From Woeseia sp. (GTDB lineage Bacteria > Pseudomonadota > Gammaproteobacteria > Steroidobacterales > Woeseiaceae), in NCBI GenBank assembly GCA_018701055.1, contig JABIUH010000218.1:1-18264 (forward strand): 18,264 nt of DNA, in the 5' to 3' direction. The translations under genes and the position numbers were made by a program. Within the stretch, counting starts at the first letter, position 1. Each line of letters starts with the position of its first letter. This document shows, piece by piece, positions 6,833 through 14,926 of the stretch. Below the pieces are notes generated by a model. That model saw nothing but the letters and a program-made list of their open reading frames with translations. It had not been told where the DNA came from and did not search any database.

Positions 6833-7276
6833 CTATTTCGCATCGATGACGTATGCCAGCATCTCAACTACCTGATCAGTTGATTGCGCCCAGGCCATTG
6901 CGGCGCCATCGACTTCTTTTAACGCATGAATGATATCGTCGTCATGCAATGTGATGTAGGGCTTGCCCAGAGCGGCGCAAGAACCCGCATCGAATGCCGC
7001 ATTCCATTGTTTGTATTTGTCACCGAAACGAACAACAGCGATATCGCACTTCTCAATTAAGTTTCGGGTACGCATTGCATTCACCTTGGCGGATTTGTGA
7101 TCACGCCAAAAGTTGCTGTCTTCTGCACCCAGCAAATCGCCTGCCGCATCACTCGCCTCATGGTTAGTGACGGCTGATGAGAACTCGATCGGTAATCCTC
7201 GTGATTCTGCGCCTGCAACAATCTGGTCGCGCCAGTCGGTGTGAATCTCGCCTGATAAATAGACATTCCAGGTCAT
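6833..7276 (-). CDS. ytoQ: YtoQ family protein
   Basis: This 147-residue protein begins MTWNVYLSGEIHTDWR, the characteristic start of the YtoQ family. The family shares the general fold of nucleoside 2-deoxyribosyltransferases but has no established reaction. SGEIHTDWR (8-16), the central NLIEKCDIAVVRFGD and the AFDAGSCAALGKPYITLHDDD segment fit this fold, with Asp and Glu residues placed as in the deoxyribosyltransferase-like pocket. GAAGGGA lies about 7 nt before the ATG. The gene follows the cupin gene by 38 nt on the same strand and probably ends the trpS transcript. The attC-like cluster starts just beyond its stop. Confidence 0.85.
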   Translation of the reverse strand: MTWNVYLSGEIHTDWRDQIVAGAESRGLPIEFSSAVTNHEASDAAGDLLGAEDSNFWRDHKSAKVNAMRTRNLIEKCDIAVVRFGDKYKQWNAAFDAGSCAALGKPYITLHDDDIIHALKEVDGAAMAWAQSTDQVVEMLAYVIDAK

Positions 7277-7314
7277 GTGCTTTTCCCTTCAATTGTTCTT
7301 GCTTGTTCGACGAA

Positions 7315-7680
7315 TCAGATCCAGGTCTGGTCTTCGATTGCCACGGTTTGGTCGGTTTCGCTGTTTCCTGTGTGCAACGTCTCTTTCGGCTCAATCAAAA
7401 CGATCTCGGTACCTTCGATTGCCACCGGCCGATGCTCGGCGCCCTTCGGCACAACATAAAACTCACCCGGATCTAATGAGATAACGTTGTCGCGAAGATG
7501 TATGTCGAGATGCCCGCTGACGACCAGGAAGAATTCATCTTCGTTATCGTGGCTGTGCCAGTCGAGCTCGCCGACGCCTTTCGCAAGTTTGACGTAGTTT
7601 TCATTGAGCTCGCCCACTAACTTTGGCGACCAGATGTCGTCAAACTTGGCAAACTTATCGGCGAGGTTTACCTTGCTCAC
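7315..7680 (-). CDS. cupin-domain protein
   Basis: This 121-residue single-domain cupin has conserved motif 1 as WHSHDNEDEFF (His42, His44, Glu49) and motif 2 as PGEFYVVPKGAEHRP (His83), the usual four metal ligands of a mononuclear cupin. The reaction or ligand is unknown; small cupins of this type include isomerases, dioxygenases and sugar- or amino-acid-binding proteins. There is no signal peptide. The start is a GTG only 2 nt after the trpS stop, and the ribosome binding site is poor, so translation is probably coupled to trpS. The YtoQ gene follows. Confidence 0.88.
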   Translation of the reverse strand: MSKVNLADKFAKFDDIWSPKLVGELNENYVKLAKGVGELDWHSHDNEDEFFLVVSGHLDIHLRDNVISLDPGEFYVVPKGAEHRPVAIEGTEIVLIEPKETLHTGNSETDQTVAIEDQTWI

Positions 7681-7682
7681 GA

Positions 7683-8693
7683 TTAACCGAGCCTGCGAAT
7701 GCCAATGGCGTGACGAATTTCAGCGAGATAGGGCTTTGAAATCTCCCGTGCCTTTTCTGCACCTCGCTGCAGTTCCTTCTCTACAATCGACGGGTCCGCA
7801 ATCAGACTTTCGTACTTTTCGCGCGCTGGTTTTATGTGGTCATTGATGTATTCGAATAACATCTGTTTCATTTCGCCCCATGCGATGCCGTCGGCGTACA
7901 GCTTTTCGACTGCCTTGGTTTCATCTTCGGTAGCGAAGGCGCGGTAAATTTCAAACAACGTCGAGCCTTCTGTGCCTTTCGGTTCACCGGGTTCGAGACT
8001 GTTCGTCTTGATTTTCATAATGAGTTTTCTGAACTTTTTCTCCGGCGCGAACAACGGAATGATGTTGTTATAACTCTTGGACATCTTGCGTCCGTCGAGA
8101 CCAGAAAGAACTGCAGTGTTGTCGTCAATATCGGCCTCCGGGAGCACTAAAATATCGCCGTAACGATGATTAAAACGCTGCGCGATATCGCGCGTCATTT
8201 CCATGTGCTGCTTCTGATCGCGACCCACTGGCACCTTGTTCGCCTTAAACATCAGGATGTCGGCAGCCATCAAAATCGGGTAGTTATAGAGCGCCATAAT
8301 GATGCCCTTGTCCGGGTCACTACTGCCGTTCTCTTCGTTAGCCTGCACTTGTGCTTTGTAGGAATGCGCACGATTCATCAGGCCCTTGGCGGTCACACCG
8401 TTCAGGATCCAGGTTAACTCAGGGATCTCTGGGATATCCGACTGGCGGTAGAAACAGGCGTTATCGGTATCCATGCCACAGGCCAGCCATGTCGCCGCCA
8501 CTTCAAGACCAGACCGATGAATGCGATCGGGATCTTCTGCTTTCGCCAGCGAATGGTAATCGGCGAGAAAAAAGAAATTATCGCGAGAATGATCCTTGCT
8601 CGATTCGACAGATGGCCGGATAGCGCCAACGTAGTTGCCGATATGAGGTGTACCGGTCGTTGTGATGCCGGTTAGATGAATTTCTTTAGTCAT
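7683..8693 (-). CDS. trpS: tryptophan--tRNA ligase
   Basis: This 336-residue class I aminoacyl-tRNA synthetase charges tRNA(Trp) with tryptophan using ATP. The HIGH signature is present as PHIGNY (residues 16-21), the KMSKS loop is exact at 203-207 (GRKMSKSYNN), and VPVGRDQKQHMEMTRDIA (155-171) is the typical TrpRS active-site helix. The length matches bacterial TrpRS (about 330-340). No strong ribosome binding site precedes the ATG; the gene starts 47 nt after the gamma-glutamyltranspeptidase stop on the same strand. The cupin and YtoQ genes follow closely downstream. Confidence 0.97.
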   Translation of the reverse strand: MTKEIHLTGITTTGTPHIGNYVGAIRPSVESSKDHSRDNFFFLADYHSLAKAEDPDRIHRSGLEVAATWLACGMDTDNACFYRQSDIPEIPELTWILNGVTAKGLMNRAHSYKAQVQANEENGSSDPDKGIIMALYNYPILMAADILMFKANKVPVGRDQKQHMEMTRDIAQRFNHRYGDILVLPEADIDDNTAVLSGLDGRKMSKSYNNIIPLFAPEKKFRKLIMKIKTNSLEPGEPKGTEGSTLFEIYRAFATEDETKAVEKLYADGIAWGEMKQMLFEYINDHIKPAREKYESLIADPSIVEKELQRGAEKAREISKPYLAEIRHAIGIRRLG

Positions 8694-8740
8694 TTAGCTC
8701 GTGAACTTTGTCTGTGGCAGGAAGCGTTTGCTTTCGTGTA

Positions 8741-10441
8741 TTAGTATCCGGCTGCTTGGCCGTCTTTTCTGGATTCAGACGCACCATAGTAAACACCTTG
8801 CACATGATCAGCGAGGATTGCTTGGTAGCCGCCGTATTTTATTTTCTGCGTACCGATGCTATGCCCCATCGCTTCCAACTGTTCACGAACTTCTGCTGAT
8901 ATTCCGCTTTCCATGTAAACAGTTCCGCCATCCGTCATGACCTCATCTGTCGGTTGCGATGAGCCTGTATGACGCATGCGAGCTGCGTCGCCGGCCTCTT
9001 GCAAATTCATATCGAAATCGACCAGGTTAATAATGACTTGGGCATGTGCCTGCGGTTGGATTGAGCCGCCCATCACACCAAAACTTAACCAGGGTCTGCC
9101 GTCTTTCATAACGAATGCGGGAATGATCGTATGGAATGGCCGCTTGCCAGGCTCATACACGTTTGCATGCCCATCCTTGAGACTGAACAACTGGCCACGA
9201 TTCTGCAGTTGAAACCCAAGCTCTTCTGGCGTCATTCCTGAGCCAAGATCGCCGTAGTTTGATTGAATCAGCGAGACCATGTTGCTGTCACTATCGGCAA
9301 CGGTTAAATAAATGGTATCACCGTTTTCCAGCACCGCATCACCGGCGGGATAAGACTTGGCGGCAACTTCTTGCGATATGAGTTCGCGTCGTTCTGCCGC
9401 ATATTCCTTAGACAACAACATGTCTGTCGGTACGTTGTAGAAGTCCGGATCAGCGTAAAATTTTGCACGATCCTCGTATGCGACCTTTTTGGCCTCAATT
9501 AACGTGTGTAAGTACTCAGGCGTGCCGAAACCCATGCTGCGCAGATCGTAGCCTTCCAGAATATTCAGCATCTGCAACGCAACAATACCCTGCCCATTCG
9601 GCGGCAACTCGAAGACGTCATAGCCGCGATAGTTGGTCGACATCGGAGTGACCCATTCCGAGGTGTGCGCCGCCAAATCGTCAGCAGTCAGGAACCCGCC
9701 CTGCTCTGCCATGTAAGCGTCTATCTTTGTGGCAATTTCACCCTTGTAGAATGCATCGCGTCCACCCTCGGCAATTAATCGATAGGTGTTGGCAAGATTT
9801 GGGTTTTTGAAAACGTCACCGGTATTCGGAGCGCCACCGCCAGGCATAAACACTTCTTTCATGCCGGGAAATTCTGCTCTTGAAGGTGCGTTTTCCTGCC
9901 AGAGATCGGCAATGAATGCGGTAACCGGAAATCCCCGATCCGCATATTCGATGGCAGGCTGGAGCAATTCAGACATAGGCAAGCGGCCGTAACGAGCATG
10001 CAATTCGAACCAGCCATCCACGGCACCCGGCACACTCACGGTCAGTGGTCCTAGATACGGAATACTTTCCATCCCCAGATCACGAAAGTGCTGCAGAGTC
10101 AGGGATTGTGGCGATCGACCCGACGCATTGAGTCCGGTCAGTTCATTTGCATCGGCATCCCAAACAATGGCGAAAAGATCTCCGCCAATGCCGCAGCCCG
10201 TCGGTTCCACCAAGCCCAGCATGGCATTTGCTGCGATAGCCGCATCTACTGCGCTGCCGCCTGCCTTGAGCACATCCAGAGCGACCTGAGTGGCGAGTGG
10301 CTGACTGGTAGCCGCCATGCCTTGCATAGCAATTACTTCAGACCGCGAGGCAAACGGCTTTCCAATCGGACGATCAAAGCCCTGTGCCGCCGCTGTAAAG
10401 CTAATCATGAGTCCCAACGTTACTGCCATTAGACGATGCAT
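8741..10441 (-). CDS. ggt: gamma-glutamyltranspeptidase / glutathione hydrolase
   Basis: This exported N-terminal nucleophile hydrolase of 566 residues cleaves the gamma-glutamyl bond of glutathione and related peptides. A signal peptide covers the first 20 or so residues (MHRLMAVTLGLMISFTAAAQ). The large subunit has the family start MAATSQPLATQ and VEPTGCGIGGDLF. Autoprocessing should occur before the nucleophile Thr376 (ENGDTIYLTVADSDSN), and the small subunit carries SNYGDLGSG and MGGSIQPQAHAQ, as expected for the active site. I chose the ATG at 10441 because GGAG lies 7 nt upstream and it places the signal peptide at the N-terminus; the frame could extend to 10471 but that would bury the signal. 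It acts in the periplasm. trpS lies 47 nt downstream. Confidence 0.94.
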   Translation of the reverse strand: MHRLMAVTLGLMISFTAAAQGFDRPIGKPFASRSEVIAMQGMAATSQPLATQVALDVLKAGGSAVDAAIAANAMLGLVEPTGCGIGGDLFAIVWDADANELTGLNASGRSPQSLTLQHFRDLGMESIPYLGPLTVSVPGAVDGWFELHARYGRLPMSELLQPAIEYADRGFPVTAFIADLWQENAPSRAEFPGMKEVFMPGGGAPNTGDVFKNPNLANTYRLIAEGGRDAFYKGEIATKIDAYMAEQGGFLTADDLAAHTSEWVTPMSTNYRGYDVFELPPNGQGIVALQMLNILEGYDLRSMGFGTPEYLHTLIEAKKVAYEDRAKFYADPDFYNVPTDMLLSKEYAAERRELISQEVAAKSYPAGDAVLENGDTIYLTVADSDSNMVSLIQSNYGDLGSGMTPEELGFQLQNRGQLFSLKDGHANVYEPGKRPFHTIIPAFVMKDGRPWLSFGVMGGSIQPQAHAQVIINLVDFDMNLQEAGDAARMRHTGSSQPTDEVMTDGGTVYMESGISAEVREQLEAMGHSIGTQKIKYGGYQAILADHVQGVYYGASESRKDGQAAGY

Positions 10442-10643
10442 ACATATCTCCGGACCACTCTGGGAAACCACAAATTATGCCCCGTTCCACGATGGCATGA
10501 AACAGTGAATCCAAAGATTCACGCGGAATCCGACTGTCGTCATCGCGGACACAGCGACGCTATTCAGTCGAAATCTCGGAAAAATCGGATTGCGTCGTCA
10601 CTGCGTTCCTCACAAAGACCGATAGGAGTAGCCTTCGCTGAGA

Positions 10644-10663
10644 GTCAGAGCACGGGCTCTGAC
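10644..10663. repeat. REP-like inverted repeat (copy 1)
   Basis: GTCAGAGC, a four-base loop (ACGG) and GCTCTGAC form a perfect 8-bp stem. The GTCAGAG core is shared with the two other hairpins in this window, at 12119-12150 and 15826-15850. It lacks a T-tract, so it is unlikely to be an intrinsic terminator. Confidence 0.5.
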
Positions 10664-10732
10664 CGTGTTGAACGATACGACATCCAATCCGCGGGTTAGA
10701 GAATTACGCTGTCCCCGACAACTGAGTCTCCA

Positions 10733-10760
10733 TTGAATCTCGTGCGGGCGGGGTTATGAT
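10733..10760 (+). promoter_or_regulatory. sigma70-like promoter, predicted leaderless start for pepQ
   Basis: TTGAAT (10733-10738) and TATGAT (10755-10760) are separated by 16 bp and match the sigma70 -35 and -10 consensus well. The expected transcription start, 6-7 nt after the -10, falls on the ATG at 10767 itself. No Shine-Dalgarno sequence is present, so the mRNA is predicted to be leaderless. Confidence 0.5.
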
Positions 10761-10766
10761 GCCTCT

Positions 10767-12110
10767 ATGGATGTGAATAACTACGTAAGCGACACCGCTC
10801 TCACCGACCTCTACCCGGCGCATGTGGCGACGATCAAAAGTCGCCATGACAGCGCACTTGAGCGCGCCGGTGCTGGCCATGCCGTCATATTTTCTGGTGC
10901 GCCGCACGGCGTATTTCTGGACGACTACAACTACCCGTTTAAGGCCAATCCGCATTTCGTGAGTTGGTTGCCGCTGACCAATACGCCATTCTGCTACCTG
11001 GTCTACACGCCTGGTGAAAAACCGGTTCTAATCTATTATCAGGAGAAGGATTACTGGCACGTCTCGCCGGCCAAACCAGAGGGATATTGGCCTGATCAAT
11101 TTGATATACGCATTGTGCATAATCTCGACGACATCGCCGGGCATCTACCCGAGTCGCTCGACAAATGCATTTTTATTGGCGAGGTGAATGAAGATGCGCA
11201 TGCCTTTGGCATAGAACGAATCAATCCAATGACGGCACTTAACGTTCTGCATTTCGAACGAGGGTCGAAAACCCACTATGAACTGGAATGTATGCGCAGT
11301 GCTTCGCGACGCGGCGTACTAGGTCATCGCGCAGCGGCCCGTGCATTCGATGCTGGCAAGTCAGAATTTGATATTCATCTGGACTATTGCAGGGCAGTCG
11401 GCCACCCGGAGAACGATCTGCCCTACGGCAATATCGTCGCACTAAATGAGAATGGTGCGGTGTTGCATTACCAGCATCAGGATACGGACAAGCCTGCCGC
11501 GATTCGGTCTTTTTTAATTGATGCCGGTGCCCGCGTGCACGGTTATGCAAGCGATATCACACGAACCTACGCGAAAAGAGATGGCGAGTTTTCCGAATTG
11601 ATACAGCGCTTTGATCAGTTACAGCGCGAATTAGTAGCCGAAGTCAAAGTTGGACTGGACTTCGCTTCATTACATTTGCTGTGCCACCAAAAAATTGCAG
11701 ATCTTCTGCTTGAAATAGACGTCGCAAAAGGCAGTGCCGAGGCGCTCATCGAATCGGGTGTGACATCTGCATTTTATCCGCACGGTCTTGGTCACTTGTT
11801 GGGCATTCAAGTGCACGATGTTGGCGGACATTCAGGAGATGACTCCGGCACGTTGATCGAACCGCCAGACGGACATCCCTTCCTTCGATTAACGCGTTTG
11901 TTGGAAGCAGATCAGGTGATTACGATTGAACCGGGTCTTTATGTTATCGACATGTTGCTCGACGAATTGAATGGCGCGCCTGCCGAAAAAATGCTCAATC
12001 AAAAAAGAATTGACTGGTTGCGTCCGTACGGAGGAATTCGAATTGAGGATAACGTGCGAATTCTGGCCGACGGCTGTGAAAATTTCACCCGAGATGCATT
12101 TTCTGCATAG
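10767..12110 (+). CDS. pepQ: Xaa-Pro dipeptidase (M24 family, PepQ type)
   Basis: This 447-residue cytoplasmic metallopeptidase cleaves X-Pro dipeptides. The C-terminal pita-bread domain keeps all five metal ligands: Asp252 (IDAGAR), Asp263 (ASDITRTY), His339 (YPHGLGHLLG), Glu388 (TIEPGLY) and Glu427 (GIRIEDN). The N-terminal domain (residues 1-165) and overall length match the gammaproteobacterial PepQ type (about 440 residues). The ATG is used with no ribosome binding site and sits at the predicted +1 of the promoter just upstream. The gene runs toward the pterin dehydratase gene and is followed by a REP-like hairpin that may act as a bidirectional 3' stem. Confidence 0.94.
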   Translation: MDVNNYVSDTALTDLYPAHVATIKSRHDSALERAGAGHAVIFSGAPHGVFLDDYNYPFKANPHFVSWLPLTNTPFCYLVYTPGEKPVLIYYQEKDYWHVSPAKPEGYWPDQFDIRIVHNLDDIAGHLPESLDKCIFIGEVNEDAHAFGIERINPMTALNVLHFERGSKTHYELECMRSASRRGVLGHRAAARAFDAGKSEFDIHLDYCRAVGHPENDLPYGNIVALNENGAVLHYQHQDTDKPAAIRSFLIDAGARVHGYASDITRTYAKRDGEFSELIQRFDQLQRELVAEVKVGLDFASLHLLCHQKIADLLLEIDVAKGSAEALIESGVTSAFYPHGLGHLLGIQVHDVGGHSGDDSGTLIEPPDGHPFLRLTRLLEADQVITIEPGLYVIDMLLDELNGAPAEKMLNQKRIDWLRPYGGIRIEDNVRILADGCENFTRDAFSA

Positions 12111-12118
12111 CAGTAACG

Positions 12119-12150
12119 TTTTGGGGTCAGAGTAGGACGCTGACCCCAAA
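12119..12150. repeat. REP-like inverted repeat between convergent genes (copy 2)
   Basis: TTTGGGGTCAG (12120-12130) and CTGACCCCAAA (12140-12150) form a perfect 11-bp stem with a 9-nt loop. It lies 9 nt after the pepQ stop and 3 nt from the stop of the pterin dehydratase gene. The GGGGTCAG core recurs at 15826. No long T-tract follows, so it is better read as a REP-like element than as a standard terminator, though it may protect or end both transcripts. Confidence 0.6.
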
Positions 12151-12153
12151 GTA

Positions 12154-12438
12154 CTATTTAGCGAGTTCGTCCATTTTCTTTGCGAGCGCAAAGTCGAGTT
12201 CCGTAATCCCGTCAGCTGAATGGGTGGTCAGGTGCACGTTTACCTTGCTGTAAACATTGAACCATTCGGGGTGATGATCCATTTTCTCTGCCTCGATAGC
12301 GGCGCGGGTCATGAAGCCAATCGCTTCTACAAAATTGGCAAACTTGAAGGCACGAAAGAGTTTCCCCTCATCCCGTGTCCAACCCTCAATATCTGAAAGT
12401 CGGTCCTGCACCGCTTCGTCATTTAGTTTATTGGCCAC
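12154..12438 (-). CDS. phhB: pterin-4a-carbinolamine dehydratase
   Basis: This 94-residue enzyme dehydrates 4a-hydroxytetrahydrobiopterin to regenerate the pterin cofactor of aromatic amino-acid hydroxylases. The signature EKMDHHPEWFNVYSKVNVHL (51-70) is complete, with catalytic His55 and His56, and TTHSADGITELDFALA supplies His73 and the final helix. The length is typical. No phenylalanine hydroxylase gene lies nearby, so its role here is open. It follows the Cdd1 gene by 43 nt and is the last gene of a minus-strand series. The REP-like hairpin lies just after its stop. Confidence 0.95.
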   Translation of the reverse strand: MANKLNDEAVQDRLSDIEGWTRDEGKLFRAFKFANFVEAIGFMTRAAIEAEKMDHHPEWFNVYSKVNVHLTTHSADGITELDFALAKKMDELAK

Positions 12439-12481
12439 TAGTAATTTCTTCCTCTAGTTTGACGTAGTGAAAACCGCTCAC

Positions 12482-12769
12482 TCAGGATGACACCGAATTA
12501 ACGCCGTTGTCGGATAGGAATTTATCTTGCCAATTCCACCATTTCAGCAATTCTTCATCATGATCTTTTTCGGTTGCGAAGTAGACCGCACATCGAAATA
12601 CGTACAGCACGCAACGATCGAGTTGCATGCTGTGAAATTGACACAGTCGCTTATACATGACTGTCGGCTCCTGCCCGATCAGATCACTAACTTTGAAGAT
12701 GCCTAAGTCTCGTAGGTCCTGCGCCATGCTGGGACCTATGCCAGGAATGACTTGTAGAGGATCACTCAT
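12482..12769 (-). CDS. Cdd1-like helix-hairpin-helix protein
   Basis: This 95-residue protein starts MSDPLQVIPGIGPSMAQDL, a helix-hairpin-helix motif (IPGIGPSMAQDLRDLGI, residues 8-24) typical of DNA-binding proteins. It is followed by LIGQEPTVMYKRLC and LDRCVLYVFRCAVYFA, which match the 'pathogenicity locus' Cdd1 family. The molecular function is unknown; the HhH suggests non-sequence-specific nucleic-acid binding. The ATG at 12769 overlaps the end of the DUF3291 gene by 8 nt (ATGAGTGA), so translation is probably coupled. The frame is open further upstream to 12991, but that part lies over the DUF3291 gene and does not look like the family. Confidence 0.85.
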   Translation of the reverse strand: MSDPLQVIPGIGPSMAQDLRDLGIFKVSDLIGQEPTVMYKRLCQFHSMQLDRCVLYVFRCAVYFATEKDHDEELLKWWNWQDKFLSDNGVNSVSS

Positions 12770-13229
12770 GGAAACTGGCCCTGGCCCGAGGCCCCTCAAA
12801 AAACCGCCTAAACGTGATTGCGTCTTGCGTCGGACCGTGTTGCGCCAGGAGTTCAAGCCTACGCTTCGCTTCACTGACAATCGGCAACTCGTCCGCCGGC
12901 TGCCACCACAAAACCAGAACTGGGCCCTGCTGTTGAGCAAACCACTCTGCGCGCTTGCGAAGAATATGAACATGATCGGATTTGTATACATAGTCCATCA
13001 ATGCGTCTCGTGATTCCCACACAGACATATTGAATAACATTGATTCATCTTTGAACACATCTGTACCAGCTGCCGTTTCATCTTCGGCGACGTAGCGCCA
13101 CACGAATCCCAGCGCGTCATCGGCCAACGCATTGATTCGGTCAAGATTGTCGACAAAACCCGCGAATCGCGGATCATCATAAGAATACTTAGCCGTCGCA
13201 ATATTGACTTGAGCAAGATGCCAATTCAT
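12762..13229 (-). CDS. DUF3291 domain-containing protein
   Basis: This 155-residue protein begins MNWHLAQVNIATAKYSYDDP and continues with FVDNLDRINALADDALGFVW, ESMLFNMSVWESRDALMDYVY and WFAQQQGPVLVLWWQPADELP. This is the layout of DUF3291, a ferredoxin-like (dimeric alpha/beta barrel) family related to small monooxygenase-like domains. No reaction is established. There is no signal peptide. Its ATG shares one base with the TAA of the SDR gene (TAATG), and its own stop overlaps the Cdd1 start, so the SDR, DUF3291 and Cdd1 genes form a coupled unit. Confidence 0.85.
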   Translation of the reverse strand: MNWHLAQVNIATAKYSYDDPRFAGFVDNLDRINALADDALGFVWRYVAEDETAAGTDVFKDESMLFNMSVWESRDALMDYVYKSDHVHILRKRAEWFAQQQGPVLVLWWQPADELPIVSEAKRRLELLAQHGPTQDAITFRRFFEGPRARASFHE

Positions 13230-14065
13230 TACTCTGAACTTCGTTCAACGTTCAGCAAATCAGCTTTCAATTTTTTCTTCACACGACGACCATGCATAGA
13301 AAGCAATGGTCGAAGGGCCTTGCCTAAAGGCGGAAATAAGTAGGTGAGCGTTGTAAGCAGCCCGCTTACGGGAGGCATCGAACGTTCGCGTTTTGAGTTC
13401 ACACACAGCTTAAGAATTTCATCAGCAACCCCTTCTGGAGTGCTCATAGGCTGCGAAAATGTCAGGTCTACGACATTATCGATGTTCGACATGATAAAAC
13501 CCGTATCGATCGGGCCTGGCGATACAACTGCCAGTTTTATCGATCTGTCCTGAATTTCATCTGCAAGTGCAAACGTAAATGCGCGCAAGCCAAATTTACT
13601 CGCAGAATAGGCTGCCGCTCCCGGAACCGGCGTCCGTCCAGCCAGCGATGCAACGTTAATAATCGCTCCGCCCCCAGACTCCCTTAAATAGGGCAGCACC
13701 AGGCGACTCAACACAATTGGCGCCTTCAGATTGACATCAATCATCTTGCCCAATTCATGCGCGTCTATCGATTCAGCGGGTCCACGAACGTGGTAGCCAG
13801 CGTTGTTGATCAACACGTCAATACGATCGAACTCGAACTTGGCTTTTTTGAATAGGCTTGAACATGCATCATCATCAGCGACATCCATCGCGTAGATCTC
13901 AACACGTGTTTTCTCGCGCAGCTCTACCGCTATCCGCTCGAGCTTTCTTTTGCCGCGAGCAACCAGCATAAGATTGGCGCCTGTGTCGGCAAAAGCGCGT
14001 GCAGTCGCTGCACCGACCCCTTCAGAGCCCCCGGTCACGACCACGGTTTTGTCTTTGAAATCCAT
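13229..14065 (-). CDS. short-chain dehydrogenase/reductase (SDR)
   Basis: This 278-residue classical SDR has a Rossmann TGGSEGVG at 11-18, NNAG at 87-90, Asn112, Ser140, and the catalytic Tyr153 and Lys157 (YSASK). After strand 2, LMLVARGKRKL (basic residues) suggests NADP(H) preference. The C-terminal 40 residues (FPPLGKALRPLLSMHGRRVKK) are basic and amphipathic, as in SDRs that sit on membranes and act on lipids, such as 3-ketodihydrosphingosine-reductase-like enzymes. The similarity of TGGSEGVG to the TGGSSGIG of that group supports the idea, but the substrate is inferred only. It heads the coupled SDR-DUF3291-Cdd1 group. No ribosome binding site is evident before the ATG. Confidence 0.92.
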   Translation of the reverse strand: MDFKDKTVVVTGGSEGVGAATARAFADTGANLMLVARGKRKLERIAVELREKTRVEIYAMDVADDDACSSLFKKAKFEFDRIDVLINNAGYHVRGPAESIDAHELGKMIDVNLKAPIVLSRLVLPYLRESGGGAIINVASLAGRTPVPGAAAYSASKFGLRAFTFALADEIQDRSIKLAVVSPGPIDTGFIMSNIDNVVDLTFSQPMSTPEGVADEILKLCVNSKRERSMPPVSGLLTTLTYLFPPLGKALRPLLSMHGRRVKKKLKADLLNVERSSE

Positions 14066-14170
14066 CGGAGCAGTCTAGACTATGCGGCATATTGTTAAAA
14101 GAAATCGAAAACTGCCAGCCGAGGCTGCAAAGACCTGCCTGGTCTCTTAGGTCTGCCCAATATTAGGGAC

Positions 14171-14203
14171 AAAAAAAAGAGGCCTGCAGTGGCCTCTTTT
14201 TCG
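14171..14203. terminator. strong intrinsic terminator, usable in both directions
   Basis: GAGGCC (14179-14184), loop TGCAGT, GGCCTC (14191-14196) extends through flanking A and T runs to an 11-bp stem, with eight T on the minus strand and five on the plus. On the minus strand it lies 23 nt after the stop of the 38-residue ORF at 14226, so a transcript from that side probably ends here. Confidence 0.85.
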
Positions 14204-14225
14204 TTAATGATCTTCAAGATTCAGA

Positions 14226-14342
14226 TTAGAAACCGAGATAACCTCTGACTTTTTTCCACAGAGACGACTCCCATCCGTAAACCTCAAGAATTTCGGGATC
14301 GAATACCCCTATCGGCATTGTCGTCGACGGCTTGATCTGCAT
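14226..14342 (-). CDS. 38-residue ORF, or 3' end of a decayed gene
   Basis: From the ATG at 14342 the frame encodes MQIKPSTTMPIGVFDPEILE and then a stretch with three aromatics and basic residues that ends GYLGF. It looks like a real protein end and is followed 23 nt later by a strong terminator. An in-frame TGA two codons upstream and the lack of a ribosome binding site make an independent small gene doubtful. In the same frame, upstream of the TGA, another 37 codons are open (14459-14346). I favour the intact tail of a broken gene; no family is recognised. Confidence 0.35.
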   Translation of the reverse strand: MQIKPSTTMPIGVFDPEILEVYGWESSLWKKVRGYLGF

Positions 14343-14926
14343 AATTCAGGCGACTTCGTCAGTCGCTCTCTCCAGACTCGCAGCCGACCTCCGATCTGAC
14401 CTAATGAGTCCGTCCACAGCCAAGCTCAGGGAAGGCAGTACATTGTCATCAACGATGTCCTACATGAACACATGCATCGGGATCAAACGCGTCTTTGTCG
14501 AGGATGACGCAATCAGAATGTTTGTCTATCGTGCTGATGATCGGGCTCCGCCTTTAGTGGGAATCACTTTAGGCCGATCAATAACTCATGACTGTGAGCC
14601 TCCTCACAAGACCGACAATCTCGTTTTAATGCGCCATTTATCAATGTCTTATGTTCCTCACTCGCTCATGTAGGTTGCCCAAAAACGATCAGAATTGAGT
14701 TTGATATATGCGCCAAACAACCCATTCAGGCGTTTTATGGATTATGAAAATGAACTGCAACGGTCTTACCTGGGAATAAGTAGGCATCACAGGCGTTCCC
14801 GGCATCCAATAGGATTGGAATGACGATGGTGACAGCTGTAGTAGCCGCCCTCACTCGACCTTCGACCGTGAGGTGGAACGTACGAAAGTCTAAGGATAAA
14901 AACTCATTTTGGTTTCGAACCGACGA
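14226..14926 (-). pseudogene. possible decayed gene with several frameshifts and stops
   Basis: On the minus strand protein-like open segments follow one another in changing frames. They lie at 14926-14735 (63 residues, contains TIVIPILLDAGNACDAYLFP), 14665-14564 (33 residues, SEEHKTLINGALKRDCRSCE), 14553-14449 (34 residues, DKHSDCVILDKDAFDPDACV), 14459-14346 (37 residues, LPSLSLAVDGLIRSDRRSAA) and 14342-14226 (38 residues). Joining them would need at least three frameshifts and two nonsense codons. Choosing the best of three frames always gives some open stretches, so this could be partly chance. The terminator downstream and the order of segments favour a real fossil gene. I cannot name its family. 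Confidence 0.3.

Larger units (their letters stand above)
10442..10766. other. divergent intergenic region with stem-loops
   Basis: This region lies between the divergent ggt and pepQ genes. It holds a perfect 7-bp stem (GTGAATC, loop CAAA, GATTCAC, 10505-10522) upstream of ggt, a REP-like hairpin (listed separately) and the pepQ promoter. No gene is supported on either strand. Between them the sequence has repeated CGTCGTC-type words but no clear structure. Confidence 0.5.

Noticed and set aside
10442..10471. N-terminal extension of the gamma-glutamyltranspeptidase
   Set aside because: It would place 10 polar residues before the signal peptide, and the GGAG ribosome binding site fits the ATG at 10441.
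12770..12991. N-terminal extension of the Cdd1 gene
   Set aside because: It runs over the DUF3291 coding region in another frame; the family starts at MSDPLQVIPGIG.
14332..14673. 113-codon plus-strand open frame
   Set aside because: No ribosome binding site, composition not protein-like, and it lies opposite the minus-strand segments and terminator that look more like a real (decayed) gene.
14727..14747. Similarity of CAGGCGTTTTATG here to a stretch in rpsM near 18117
   Set aside because: A 13-base match between two places is expected by chance in a window of this size; no longer similarity extends from it.
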